Of a stretch of DNA of 14,479 nucleotides, positions 6,292 through 14,179 are shown piece after piece. The notes under the pieces are model-generated. The model was not told the origin of the DNA. It was given only the letters and a program-made list of their open reading frames with translations, and ran no database searches. A program made the translations under genes and the position numbers. Each line of letters starts with the position of its first letter. Position 1 is the first letter of the stretch. The DNA comes from CAWEZN01 sp964498015 (GTDB taxonomy: Bacteria; Zixibacteria; MSB-5A5; GN15; PGXB01), in NCBI GenBank assembly GCA_964498015.1, contig CAZCFT010000065.1:1-14479 (forward strand), read 5' to 3'.

Positions 6292-9200
6292 TTAGAAATC
6301 TGCGCCAAGTGAAAAATAATACCGAGGATGTGCGGCCACTGAATTAAAATCAGTCAGCCAGGCGAGATCATAACGCAGGACAAGAAATCCAAGATTGGCG
6401 CGTATCCCGAATCCAAAAGATGATTTTATATCCTGCAGATGAGCGCCGCCTTCGGTTGAGCCTCCTTTGAAAGTTTTGTCATTATCCCAGGCGGAGCCGA
6501 TGTCATAAAAAATAGCGCCGGTGACATAACGAATGCTAAAGGGGAGAGGGAAATTCATTTTTAGATAATCAATAAAGGGATAACGGAATTCGAAGTTGGA
6601 TAGAAAATATCTGGTACCGGAAAGCTGGTAATAACCGAGTCCGCGCAGGGGAGTGACCACATCGGAGAAATAAAGATTTTTCACATCGTAAACTTCCGCA
6701 TTGACGACTGTCTGGCCGATCCAGTTGGTGGTTCCACCGAGGAAATATCTCTTGGGCGTCTTGCCCCATGAAGCTCCCCCCGACAAACGGAACGCCACCG
6801 AAAAGAGGCTTTTAATATGCCAGTATTTTCTATAATCGATTTCTGTCGAATAAAATGACATCTTGGCGCTGTCAAAAAGATCAACCGCTCCGCTGAGGTT
6901 GATTCGCGAACGACGGCCATTCAGAGGGCCGGTCACGCCCCAGAGAATGTTGTCTTGCACCAGCGAAAGAGTCCCGGTTGTGACCTTCGTCGAGCGGCTG
7001 GGACGGGAATCATTATTATCATGATAATTTCTGTCGATGAAAATCTGCGAGCCCATCAGCTCCGCCCGGAAAAATTTGGAAAAGGGCCGAGACAGATAAG
7101 TCTGAAAACCATAGAAGCGGTCAGAGAACAGATGATTGTCGGAATCGATATAATAATTCTTCGTATGGAATATTCCGAAGCCGCGGCTGGTCCTTGCGCG
7201 ATTATAGAAATAGTAAAGTTGGAAATTGGATTGGTCTATAGTGTTCACCAAATCGGTCAAGAGATATATCTGATGATCGCCAAGGTAATCGGAGAAGACA
7301 AAGGCTGACTGGCCGCGCAGGCCGAAAAAAGTGTCATAAGAGAATCCGCCGTTGACATAGTCCGGAGTGAATTTGACACGGTAATCATGAACCTTATATT
7401 CGCCATCGGGTAATTTGTTTGTACTGGAGACTGAATCAAATATCGCCTGCTCTTCGGGAGTGATATAATTTTTCCCGCTCATAGTTGAATCGGGGACATC
7501 CTTAAAAATGCCTGACAGCGGGTCTTCTTTTTTCTTCTCATCCTCTTTCGAGACAAAGACATAATCGCCATCCTCGATACGACTGCTATCCGAAGCGGGC
7601 GCTTTGGCAATGGCAGTGTCGGAAACGACACGACCGCTATCTGTCTGATTTATCGAATCGGCAGAAGGAGCCACGACGACTGAGGTATCAGCGGTCATCT
7701 TCAGAGTATCCTTTATTTCACCCGGCGAGGGAGGTTCAGGCTTTTTATTGTATTTACCCAGTACAAAATCGGTCGGCAATAGTATGCCGTTGTCTCCGGC
7801 GGCCTTGATGTCGTTGATTAAAAAGATATCAAATCCCGCCTTATTGAACGACGAAAACGCAATCTCTTTGCCGTCCGGAGACCATGAGGGGGAACCGGCG
7901 CCGGTCAAAATATCGGTGATGGCGAATGTCGCTGAGGAGTCTATATAGCTGATATAGAGATTATCTATTCCATTCCGGTTGGAGACAAAACATACTTTTT
8001 TGCCGTCGGGAGATACGGATGGTTCCCGGTTTTGTCCGGGGCCGGTATGGAAGGGTGTAATTGAATCGTTTTCGGTATTCAGCATAAAAAGGTCATAATT
8101 GCCGAATCCAAATTTATTATGGATAGAGCTGTAATCGATTGAATCGCCCGATCGGCACTGCAGACTATCTATCACGAAATTATTGTCAGGATGTGGGCGA
8201 TCAGATGAGAAGAAAAGGGTTTTGGAATCGGGGCGCCATGATGGGTCAATATCATCGTAATCATCTTTGGTCAAATTATAAGCGCTGTCTCCCTGCAAAT
8301 CGTAAACAATAATATCCCGCCTGTCGCCTGTCAGCGCCGAGAAGGCGATCTTATTGCCCTCAGGAGACCATACAGGAGATAAAATACTATTAAAGTCAAA
8401 ATATTTCTTCTTATAGATTTCTTTATTATTGATGGTTAGAAAGAATAAGGCATCTTTTCCATCAGATTTAGCCACAAAAGCTATTTTGTCGCCATCCGGA
8501 GAAAAAGCAATTCCGGAGAGATACGAATGAAGAGATTCGAGATCGCCGGTTCGCTCCCCTTTCACGAGTCGCTCGATCACCTTTCCATCAATAGCGGAAA
8601 TCAGATAGATTTCAGAATAGTCAGACCTATCTGAAAAAATGGCCAGCCGATCCCCTCGCGGAGAGAAAATAGGTTTTTCGTTGAAATGGGAACCGTCCTT
8701 TTCATGATCAGTAAGCGCCTTGGCGATCTCTCCGGGCTCTTTTCGTTTGGAGATTTCGGGCCAGTAGCGTCGTTTCATTTCCTTCGAAAAGTTCTTCCAT
8801 AAATCCTCGAGGCTCATATTATTTGAGGCTTTAAGGGCCTTGTTCATTGTGAGATGGATTTTTCCTTTAACAAGAATTTCTCCCAATTTTTTTTCGCCAT
8901 AATTATCAACGATATATTTGATTAATGCTTGACCCTCTTTATAGGCCAAATATCCGCCTAAATAATCGGGCGGCTGAAGATAATTATTGATAGTCGCATC
9001 GCGCATAACCATATCTGCCGAATAATCCCAGCCATAGCGGGAGCTGTACTCAGCATACCCTTCTGCGAACCAGAGCGGCAGGTCAAACAGCCGCTGGCGC
9101 GATAATAGCGAGGAAAAGATATTTCCAAATATCATATCATAAACAACGGCGTGGGTTAGTTCATGATGCAAGACATGACGAAAATCCTCGCGGGAGCCGT

Positions 9201-9573
9201 TGAAAGGAATAACCATTCTGTTCTTGAAGGCCTCTGTGAAGCCTCCGATTCCTTCCTCAATCAAATCGGCAATGATATTAGTCTGCTGAAAATCGTTAGG
9301 TGAATTATAGAGAAAGACAGGGATTCGGCGGTGGATTCGATAATGCAACTGTTCGGAGATTACCACATAGGCCGATTCCAAGACATCTGAGGCAAATTTT
9401 GCAGTTTGGTACTCGTGATTATAAAAATAGATGTCAAAATGCGTCGTCTGGATATATTGCCAGGTGAATCCTTTGTATTGGACTTTGTTCTTGCCGAAAT
9501 ATGTTTCCTGCCCATGTGCTGGGAGGGCCAAAATCACTGCAATTAAGATTATTGAAATGATGCTTTTTCTCAT
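6292..9573 (-). CDS. Outer-membrane metalloprotease / TolB-like beta-propeller / Omp85-like beta-barrel fusion protein
   Basis: A 1093-residue secreted protein joining three modules. A signal peptide (1 to about 21, ...LALPAHG|QE) leads to a peptidase MA-like gluzincin domain with HELTH (137-141) and, downstream, LWFAEGYAEY (167-176) whose Glu171 is the probable third zinc ligand. A propeller of about six PD40/TolB-type blades follows (about 297-590), recognised by repeated SPDG motifs: FSPRGDRLAIFS, FSPDGDKIAFVA, WSPEGNKIAFSA, WRPDSKTLFFSS, VSPDGKKVCFVS, WSPDGKEIAFSS. A Ser/Asp/Pro-rich linker with no regular fold (about 600-720) leads to a C-terminal Tyr/Phe-rich barrel (about 740-1093) resembling the bacterial surface antigen/BamA barrel and ending in Phe, as beta-barrel proteins do. 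Zinc and barrel assignments rest on family motifs; substrate is unknown. It follows murA by 59 bases on the same strand and probably shares its transcript. No good Shine-Dalgarno precedes the ATG. Confidence 0.93.
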   Translation of the reverse strand: MRKSIISIILIAVILALPAHGQETYFGKNKVQYKGFTWQYIQTTHFDIYFYNHEYQTAKFASDVLESAYVVISEQLHYRIHRRIPVFLYNSPNDFQQTNIIADLIEEGIGGFTEAFKNRMVIPFNGSREDFRHVLHHELTHAVVYDMIFGNIFSSLLSRQRLFDLPLWFAEGYAEYSSRYGWDYSADMVMRDATINNYLQPPDYLGGYLAYKEGQALIKYIVDNYGEKKLGEILVKGKIHLTMNKALKASNNMSLEDLWKNFSKEMKRRYWPEISKRKEPGEIAKALTDHEKDGSHFNEKPIFSPRGDRLAIFSDRSDYSEIYLISAIDGKVIERLVKGERTGDLESLHSYLSGIAFSPDGDKIAFVAKSDGKDALFFLTINNKEIYKKKYFDFNSILSPVWSPEGNKIAFSALTGDRRDIIVYDLQGDSAYNLTKDDYDDIDPSWRPDSKTLFFSSDRPHPDNNFVIDSLQCRSGDSIDYSSIHNKFGFGNYDLFMLNTENDSITPFHTGPGQNREPSVSPDGKKVCFVSNRNGIDNLYISYIDSSATFAITDILTGAGSPSWSPDGKEIAFSSFNKAGFDIFLINDIKAAGDNGILLPTDFVLGKYNKKPEPPSPGEIKDTLKMTADTSVVVAPSADSINQTDSGRVVSDTAIAKAPASDSSRIEDGDYVFVSKEDEKKKEDPLSGIFKDVPDSTMSGKNYITPEEQAIFDSVSSTNKLPDGEYKVHDYRVKFTPDYVNGGFSYDTFFGLRGQSAFVFSDYLGDHQIYLLTDLVNTIDQSNFQLYYFYNRARTSRGFGIFHTKNYYIDSDNHLFSDRFYGFQTYLSRPFSKFFRAELMGSQIFIDRNYHDNNDSRPSRSTKVTTGTLSLVQDNILWGVTGPLNGRRSRINLSGAVDLFDSAKMSFYSTEIDYRKYWHIKSLFSVAFRLSGGASWGKTPKRYFLGGTTNWIGQTVVNAEVYDVKNLYFSDVVTPLRGLGYYQLSGTRYFLSNFEFRYPFIDYLKMNFPLPFSIRYVTGAIFYDIGSAWDNDKTFKGGSTEGGAHLQDIKSSFGFGIRANLGFLVLRYDLAWLTDFNSVAAHPRYYFSLGADF

Positions 9574-9632
9574 TTTATTTGCTCGCGATATATTGATTCA
9601 TAATAATTAGAACGATTCGACTTCCAATCTTC

Positions 9633-10895
9633 TTATTCGCTCACTCTTTTGATATCGGCTCCCAGTAACGAAAGCTTCTCCTCCAGCCTATCGTATCCCC
9701 GGTCAACATGGTAAATTCGCAACACTTCGCTCGTTCCTTCAGCGGACAGACAGGCCAGCACGAGGCCAGCGCCGGCTCTTATGTCCGAGGCCATTACCGA
9801 AGTTCCTTTCAGTTTCTCGACCCCTTTGATTATTGCCTCGTCAGAAGTGACAGAAACATCAGCCCCGAGCCGCCGCAATTCCATAGTATGATTGAATCGA
9901 TCCTCAAAAACTGTCTCTTTGATATTGCTTGTTCCGTCGGCGACAGTAGCCAGAGCCATTATGCAGGCCTGAAGATCAGTTGGAAATCCAGGGAAGGGGA
10001 AGGTCACCACTCTCACCGGCTTAAGTTTTTTGGGACCTTTCACTCTAATGCGGTCCTTGCCTTCTATAACCACGCATCCCATTTCGTAAAGCTTACGTGA
10101 AACCATAGTGAGATGCAAGGGATTCAGCCCAGTGATTTCCAAATCCCCGCCTGTGATACCGGCCGCGCACATATATGTGCCGGAAACGAGTCTGTCACCG
10201 GAGACTTTATATTTCACCGGATTAAGGCTTTTGACACCCTCGATGGTGATAGTTGAAGTCCCAGCGCCGTGGATTTTGGATCCCGCTGAATTAAGAAAAT
10301 CGGCGACATCGACCACTTCAGGGTCGCAAGCTGCATTAACTATGCGAGTAGTTCCATGCGCCAGAACAGCGCCAAAGATAATATTTTCGGTCCCCGTATG
10401 AGAGGGGCGGTCAAAATGGATTGTAGCACCTTTCAGTGGATTTGCCTTTGCAACCACATATCCGCTTTCCTCTTTGATTTCGGCGCCGAGGGACCTGAAG
10501 CCGTTAATATGATAATCCACCGGTCTTGCCCCCAGTGAACAGCCTCCCGGAAGGGAGACTCTCGCCTCGCCCAGCCTCCCCAGAAGAGGTCCTAAAACCA
10601 AAAATGACGCTCTCATCTGGCGCATTAGCTCATATGGGGCAGTATTTTCATTGATATTTGTACTGTCAATTCGCATTTTCATTGCCTTGGGGTCGTACTC
10701 GACTTCCGCGCCCAAATGTTCCATCATTTTTTTGAGGGTAAACATATCCCTAAGGGGGGGGACATTTTCCAAAGTCGTTTCGCCATTAGCAATTAGAATT
10801 GTACCTGCAATAATGGGCAGACCAGCATTCTTGGAGCCGTCGGTTTTAATGCTTCCAGAAAGCTTTCTGCCGCCCTTTATTAAAAACTTATCCAT
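9633..10895 (-). CDS. murA: UDP-N-acetylglucosamine 1-carboxyvinyltransferase
   Basis: First committed step of peptidoglycan synthesis: transfers enolpyruvate from phosphoenolpyruvate to UDP-GlcNAc in the cytoplasm. The 420 residues match the family length and the two-domain EPSP-synthase-like fold with six repeated beta-alpha-beta units. Key residues are present: Lys22 and Asn23 in DGSKNAGLP, the catalytic Cys119 in PGGCSLGARPVDYH (equivalent to E. coli Cys115, the fosfomycin target, so an ordinary Cys-type enzyme), the aspartate in FPTDLQA, and an arginine in SDIRAGAGLVLA. The start is supported by AAGGA (10902-10906) six bases before the ATG. An 8-cytosine run in the coding strand (10754-10761) encodes Val-Pro-Pro near residue 46. 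The metalloprotease fusion gene follows on the same strand. Confidence 0.98.
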   Translation of the reverse strand: MDKFLIKGGRKLSGSIKTDGSKNAGLPIIAGTILIANGETTLENVPPLRDMFTLKKMMEHLGAEVEYDPKAMKMRIDSTNINENTAPYELMRQMRASFLVLGPLLGRLGEARVSLPGGCSLGARPVDYHINGFRSLGAEIKEESGYVVAKANPLKGATIHFDRPSHTGTENIIFGAVLAHGTTRIVNAACDPEVVDVADFLNSAGSKIHGAGTSTITIEGVKSLNPVKYKVSGDRLVSGTYMCAAGITGGDLEITGLNPLHLTMVSRKLYEMGCVVIEGKDRIRVKGPKKLKPVRVVTFPFPGFPTDLQACIMALATVADGTSNIKETVFEDRFNHTMELRRLGADVSVTSDEAIIKGVEKLKGTSVMASDIRAGAGLVLACLSAEGTSEVLRIYHVDRGYDRLEEKLSLLGADIKRVSE

Positions 10896-11008
10896 TCTAA
10901 ATCCTTTTAACTATAACGGAAATATTTCGTTCCTGTTTATTTAGACAAATCAACTATTCATTGGTCTAATTCAAGAATAGGGTCTCCCGCCACCTGTGGC
11001 AAGATAAA
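10896..11008 (-). promoter_or_regulatory. murA upstream region with several dyads
   Basis: Next to the murA Shine-Dalgarno lies a palindrome GAAATATTTC (10919-10928), extendable to AACG...CGTT with one bulged G. Further up is an inverted repeat CTATTC/GAATAG (about 10953-10979) with a 15-base loop, then the perfect hairpin GCCAC-CT-GTGGC (10989-11000), which looks like a REP-type palindrome. A murA promoter must lie here because a terminator closes the preceding gene, but I cannot pick -35 and -10 boxes with confidence; TATAGT (10910-10915) is too close to the start codon. Confidence 0.35.
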
Positions 11009-11011
11009 ATT

Positions 11012-11051
11012 GAAACAAAAAGGGCGGTCGATTAGGCATCGACCACCCTTT
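11012..11051 (-). terminator. Intrinsic terminator of the OmpA-family gene
   Basis: Read on the minus strand: AAAGGG-T-GGTCGAT, loop GCCTA, ATCGACC-G-CCCTTT, then a T-rich tail TTTTTGTTTC. Thirteen pairs with one internal mismatch (11025/11045). It starts about 26 bases after the OmpA stop codon and separates that gene from murA. Confidence 0.9.
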
Positions 11052-11077
11052 GAAATCAGAATCTTTTCTGATGTCGT

Positions 11078-12535
11078 CTATTTAATGGACTCTATAACGA
11101 CTCGGCGATTCTGGCGTCGCCCTTCGGCGGTGGCATTATCCGCCACAAAGTATTTGGCATCCATGCCAAAACCTTTTGCATCCATTCTGTCAGCCGAAAC
11201 GCCCTTTGAGATAAGATAAGTCTTTACCCCATCGGCGCGCTTCTGAGAAAGAGTCAGGTTGTAAGCTGCCTTTCCCTTGCTATCGGTATAGCCGCTGATT
11301 ACAAATTTCATATCCGGGTAAGCGATCATTTTTTCGGCAACCGAATCCAATTGAGGTTTCGCCAGACTATCTGGTTCAAAGGAATTGCTCGCATAATTTA
11401 TATGCAGAGTAATTGCCTCAGTGATGCGGCTCACAATAGGACACCCTTTTGCATCGACTTTGACTCCCATTGGAGTATTCGGGCAATCATCAAGATAGTC
11501 AGGCACGCCATCCATATCACTATCAAGGGGACAACCGTTCTCATCAACTTTCGCTCCCGCCGGCGTGTTTGGGCATTTATCCTTCGTATCGAGGACGCCG
11601 TCGTTGTCAGAATCGGCTTCTTCCGGAGGACATCCAAAAGCATCAACCTTCACGCCTGCGGGCGTATTGGGGCATTTATCGATGCCGTCAGGAACGCCAT
11701 CCTTATCCGAATCAATGGGGCAACCATCTTTGTCAACAATGGCTCCGCGCGGCGTGTTGGGGCATTTATCAGACTTATCATAGACACCGTCGCCATCGGA
11801 GTCTTTATCGGGCTCCACAACCGGCGCAGGAGCGGCCCCTGGAATATATTTGCCGAAGAAATATGTAAGCCCAATTGACGGTTCAAGGTACCCGTTAAAT
11901 GGACGGGATGCCCCATGCTTCCATTCATTAGCTCCATAGAAGCCGCTCTGAATGTTGGAACTCACTTTGGGTATCTCGTTGGTCATGCGGACCTGCAGAT
12001 CCAGCGCGAATTTTTCACTAAGCCAGAAATTCACGCCGGCGCCATACTTAACGGTGAAATCTTGAATTCGGCCATCCGCTTTGCCCGAATCGAACGGAGA
12101 GCTTTTGATTTTCCAAAAGTCCGTTCCCAATCCGGCCAATAGATACGGCTGGACTTTCTGGTCCGGTCTAAAATAATACTGCAGGGTTATCCCAATGCTC
12201 AAAGCGGTCAACTTGGCATAGGCGTTGTCCTTTTTCATAAAGGATGTTGACTGATCGCAGGTGGCGCAGGTGTCGTCGTAGGTTTTAAAAAGCGCGGCGG
12301 CAGTGGAGAGTACGAGACGGTTGGAAAGACCATATTTGAGTTCAAGCGCTCCGTTTAGACCCATCATAAAAGGTTCATATTGTTTACCGAATTTTTCGAA
12401 TTCAGCGCCCTTGAACATCGGTATGAAGACCGGGCCGCGAATTCCAACACCGGTCATACCATGCCAATCTACGGCGCCCACCGATGCGGCAATTATGACC
12501 AAAAGGGTTGCCACAATTATGCCTTTTCTGTTCAA
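11078..12535 (-). CDS. OmpA-family outer-membrane protein with thrombospondin type 3 repeats
   Basis: A 485-residue envelope protein that anchors the outer membrane to peptidoglycan. A signal peptide (about 1-21, ...IIAASVGA|VD) precedes an OmpA-type eight-stranded barrel region (about 24-230, ending ...GLTYFFGKY). A Pro/Ala hinge (232-241) leads to four calcium-binding TSP3 units (about 245-366) with D-x-D-x-D-G motifs and CPNTP...GCP cysteine pairs. The C-terminal OmpA peptidoglycan-binding domain (about 371-485) has the expected Asp418 in GYTDSKG and Arg433 in SQKRA, which bind diaminopimelate in the family. A CATC pair at 90-93 probably sits in a surface loop. The start codon is TTG (12533-12535), chosen because AAGGAGG (12541-12547) lies five bases upstream and a signal peptide follows at once. 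It has its own terminator, so it is probably monocistronic and well expressed. Confidence 0.97.
   Translation of the reverse strand: MNRKGIIVATLLVIIAASVGAVDWHGMTGVGIRGPVFIPMFKGAEFEKFGKQYEPFMMGLNGALELKYGLSNRLVLSTAAALFKTYDDTCATCDQSTSFMKKDNAYAKLTALSIGITLQYYFRPDQKVQPYLLAGLGTDFWKIKSSPFDSGKADGRIQDFTVKYGAGVNFWLSEKFALDLQVRMTNEIPKVSSNIQSGFYGANEWKHGASRPFNGYLEPSIGLTYFFGKYIPGAAPAPVVEPDKDSDGDGVYDKSDKCPNTPRGAIVDKDGCPIDSDKDGVPDGIDKCPNTPAGVKVDAFGCPPEEADSDNDGVLDTKDKCPNTPAGAKVDENGCPLDSDMDGVPDYLDDCPNTPMGVKVDAKGCPIVSRITEAITLHINYASNSFEPDSLAKPQLDSVAEKMIAYPDMKFVISGYTDSKGKAAYNLTLSQKRADGVKTYLISKGVSADRMDAKGFGMDAKYFVADNATAEGRRQNRRVVIESIK
11438..11803 (-). repeat. Tandem TSP3-coding repeats inside the OmpA-family gene
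   Basis: Four tandem units of about 90-100 bases encode the calcium-binding segments; each has a near-identical GGCGT(G/A)TT(T/G)GGGCATTTATC-like core on the plus strand (the unit at about 11471 is more diverged). The regular spacing and high identity make this stretch prone to unit gain or loss by recombination. Confidence 0.85.
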
Positions 12536-12540
12536 AAAAA

Positions 12541-12547
12541 CCTCCTT
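12541..12547 (-). promoter_or_regulatory. Strong Shine-Dalgarno that fixes a TTG start
   Basis: AAGGAGG on the minus strand, followed by TTTTT and the TTG codon of the OmpA-family gene. No in-frame ATG with a comparable site exists near, and the encoded signal peptide begins directly after the TTG. Confidence 0.85.
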
Positions 12548-12776
12548 GTAATAAATTACTTTAAATTACTTTCGAAATCTTGCCTAAGATTGCACAATTT
12601 GCTATCGATAAGTCAATAAAAAAATGCATAATCTACAGATAGGGGGTCTGATATTTATAATTTTGCCGAAATGACAGGCTGAATCAATAGTTGCAAGCGA
12701 TTGAATAATAATAGCTTACGATTTGACCGCCGCTTATCTTTTGGCCGATTAGCAATCAATTTTTTTCATCATGCCT
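12548..12776 (-). promoter_or_regulatory. OmpA-gene promoter region; A/T-rich, no gene
   Basis: On the minus strand TTGACT (12611-12616) is a good -35; 18 bases further CAATCT (12587-12592) is a weak -10, preceded by TGTG. Directly at this -10 lies a perfect dyad AATCTT/AAGATT (12576-12581 and 12586-12591), suggestive of an operator. Nothing looks like a terminator after the methyltransferase gene that ends at 12777. I see no gene or RNA family here. Confidence 0.35.
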
Positions 12777-13664
12777 TTAACGATAATTTACGACAACCCG
12801 CTTAATAGCCGCTATATGCGCCGGTGTGGTTCCGCAACATCCGCCTATTATTTTCACATCCAATTCAATCAGCTCCCGGCATCTCGCCGCCATGAATTCC
12901 GGAGTCTCGGGATATACCGCCTCCCCATCTTCTATCCTCGGAATTCCCGCATTAGACCGAATGAGGATGGGCAATACGATAAATTGCCTCAACTGCTTTG
13001 CGACTGCTATCATATTATCAATCCCGTTACCGCAGTTTGAGCCGATTATGTCAGCGCCGGCCTCGGCGAGTTGTTCTGCCGATTGCTGGATAGTCACTCC
13101 CCTAATTGTGAAAAAGCCTTTGGGAGTTGAATCAAAGGTCATGCATGCAGAAATCGGAATTGAGGGGGATACTGCCCTGGCCGCCTTCACAGCCAGCTTT
13201 GCCTCGGTGATATCTGTCATAGTTTCAATGGATATCATATCCGCTCCCGCCGAAACAAGGGCGCTTATCTGTCTTTCGAATCCGGCATAAATTTCCTCAG
13301 GTTCGATATCCCCATACGGTTTTAGAATTCTGCCACTGGGGCCGCATGATGCCGCTATAAAAGCTTTTCCCTGTGAGGCTTTTCTTGCAATCCGGACTGC
13401 GGCGGTATTTATCTGCTCAGCGCTATCAGCAAGATGGTACGGTTTAAGCTTTTGGGGAGAGGCGCCAAAACTGTTGGTTTGGACTATTTCCGCTCCCGCT
13501 TCGATATAGAGCCTGGTTATTTCTTCAACTATCTTCGGATGCTCAAGATTGACTTTTTCCGGACAGTCTCCCGGCTTCAATCCCCGCTGAAAAAGCATCG
13601 TTCCCATGGCGCCGTCGGCAATTATCACCCTCCGTTCGCTGAGAATATCAAGAAGATTATCCAT
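12777..13664 (-). CDS. Stand-alone homocysteine S-methyltransferase domain protein
   Basis: About 295 residues, a single Hcy-binding TIM barrel as in the N-terminus of cobalamin-dependent methionine synthase (MetH). It should bind homocysteine through zinc and take a methyl group to make methionine. Numbering from the chosen start, the zinc cysteines are Cys211 (GSNCGNG) and Cys276-Cys277 (GGCCGTTP). Other family marks are DGAMGTMLFQRG near the start and TNSFGAS. There is no folate-, cobalamin- or reductase-domain fused or next door, so the methyl donor (another MetH part, methylcobalamin protein or S-methylmethionine) is unknown. The start is the first ATG of the frame (13662-13664); a TTG 36 bases upstream (13698-13700) has no Shine-Dalgarno. 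AAGGA (13684-13688) precedes a four-codon frame MANR that ends one base before the chosen ATG, so coupled initiation is possible. Confidence 0.92.
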   Translation of the reverse strand: MDNLLDILSERRVIIADGAMGTMLFQRGLKPGDCPEKVNLEHPKIVEEITRLYIEAGAEIVQTNSFGASPQKLKPYHLADSAEQINTAAVRIARKASQGKAFIAASCGPSGRILKPYGDIEPEEIYAGFERQISALVSAGADMISIETMTDITEAKLAVKAARAVSPSIPISACMTFDSTPKGFFTIRGVTIQQSAEQLAEAGADIIGSNCGNGIDNMIAVAKQLRQFIVLPILIRSNAGIPRIEDGEAVYPETPEFMAARCRELIELDVKIIGGCCGTTPAHIAAIKRVVVNYR

Positions 13665-13753
13665 ATTAGCGGTTTGCCATAAATCCTTCGCCAAAATCAA
13701 AAATTTCCATTGCCAGCGCGGGATATTAATTCAAAATTAAGTCCATCCTGCAT

Positions 13754-13778
13754 ATTTATCAAAATCAACTTGATAAAT
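13754..13778. promoter_or_regulatory. Perfect 9-bp dyad upstream of the homocysteine methyltransferase gene
   Basis: ATTTATCAA (13754-13762), seven-base loop, TTGATAAAT (13770-13778). No T-run follows on the minus strand, so it is more likely an operator or a leader hairpin than a terminator. It lies between the membrane-protein stop (13790) and the methyltransferase gene. Confidence 0.4.
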
Positions 13779-13789
13779 GGGCGCCTGAT

Positions 13790-14179
13790 CTACTTTAAGC
13801 TGTTCCTATTTTGCGGAAACCCTTCAAATTGATCCACTTGCTTGGTAACGCATCGGCAGAAACCATGGAAAATGGCGCAGACTCCTCCCATAAGCGAAAA
13901 GATTCCCCAGAAGAGGGGACGTCCGAATATGTGCGCCATCTTTGGTTCCGAATATGGAAGTAATAAAACTCCCCACGTAATTAAATACGCTCCAACAACA
14001 ATGCATGTGTGGCCAAAAACAAGTGTCGCAATTCTGCCGCGATTGATCGCCAGATATACCAGCGAGCCGCCAATCAGAAGCGGCACAAACCCGGCGATAC
14101 TTAATGAGCTGATGATTCCAAAAATCCCAAGTACGATAAGGATTATGCCCAATCCGGCGGTGATTCTGCTTGGTTTCAT
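13790..14179 (-). CDS. Small four-helix integral membrane protein of unknown function
   Basis: A 129-residue protein with four hydrophobic helices: about 7-28 (AGLGIILIVLGIFGIISSLS), about 31-46 (GFVPLLIGGSLVYLAI), about 51-76 (ATLVFGHTCIVVGAYLITWG) and about 87-108 (FWGIFSLMGGVCAIFHGFC). The N-terminus is short and basic and the polar C-terminal tail (CRCVTKQVDQFEGF...) is about 20 residues. I do not recognise a family; the layout is common among uncharacterised small membrane proteins. Start chosen at ATG 14177-14179 because AAAGGA lies nine bases upstream; a longer frame from 14239 begins with residues not shaped like a signal and has no ribosome site. Cysteines cluster in the last helix and tail. 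It lies upstream of the methyltransferase gene on the same strand with an intervening dyad; a functional link is not evident. Confidence 0.75.
   Translation of the reverse strand: MKPSRITAGLGIILIVLGIFGIISSLSIAGFVPLLIGGSLVYLAINRGRIATLVFGHTCIVVGAYLITWGVLLLPYSEPKMAHIFGRPLFWGIFSLMGGVCAIFHGFCRCVTKQVDQFEGFPQNRNSLK

Noticed and set aside
9708..10400. Plus-strand frames opposite murA
   Set aside because: murA is unambiguous on the minus strand; these frames show no ribosome site or recognisable domain.
11438..11803. Regularly spaced direct repeats that could suggest a CRISPR array
   Set aside because: Units are in frame, diverged at silent sites and encode CPNTP/DxDxDG segments of TSP3 repeats; there are no unique spacers.
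11351..11878. Plus-strand 175-codon frame with repeated residues
   Set aside because: Antisense image of the TSP3 repeats of the OmpA-family gene; its repetitiveness is inherited from them.
12826..13290. Plus-strand 154-codon frame
   Set aside because: Antisense to the homocysteine methyltransferase, which has clear motifs and zinc cysteines on the minus strand.
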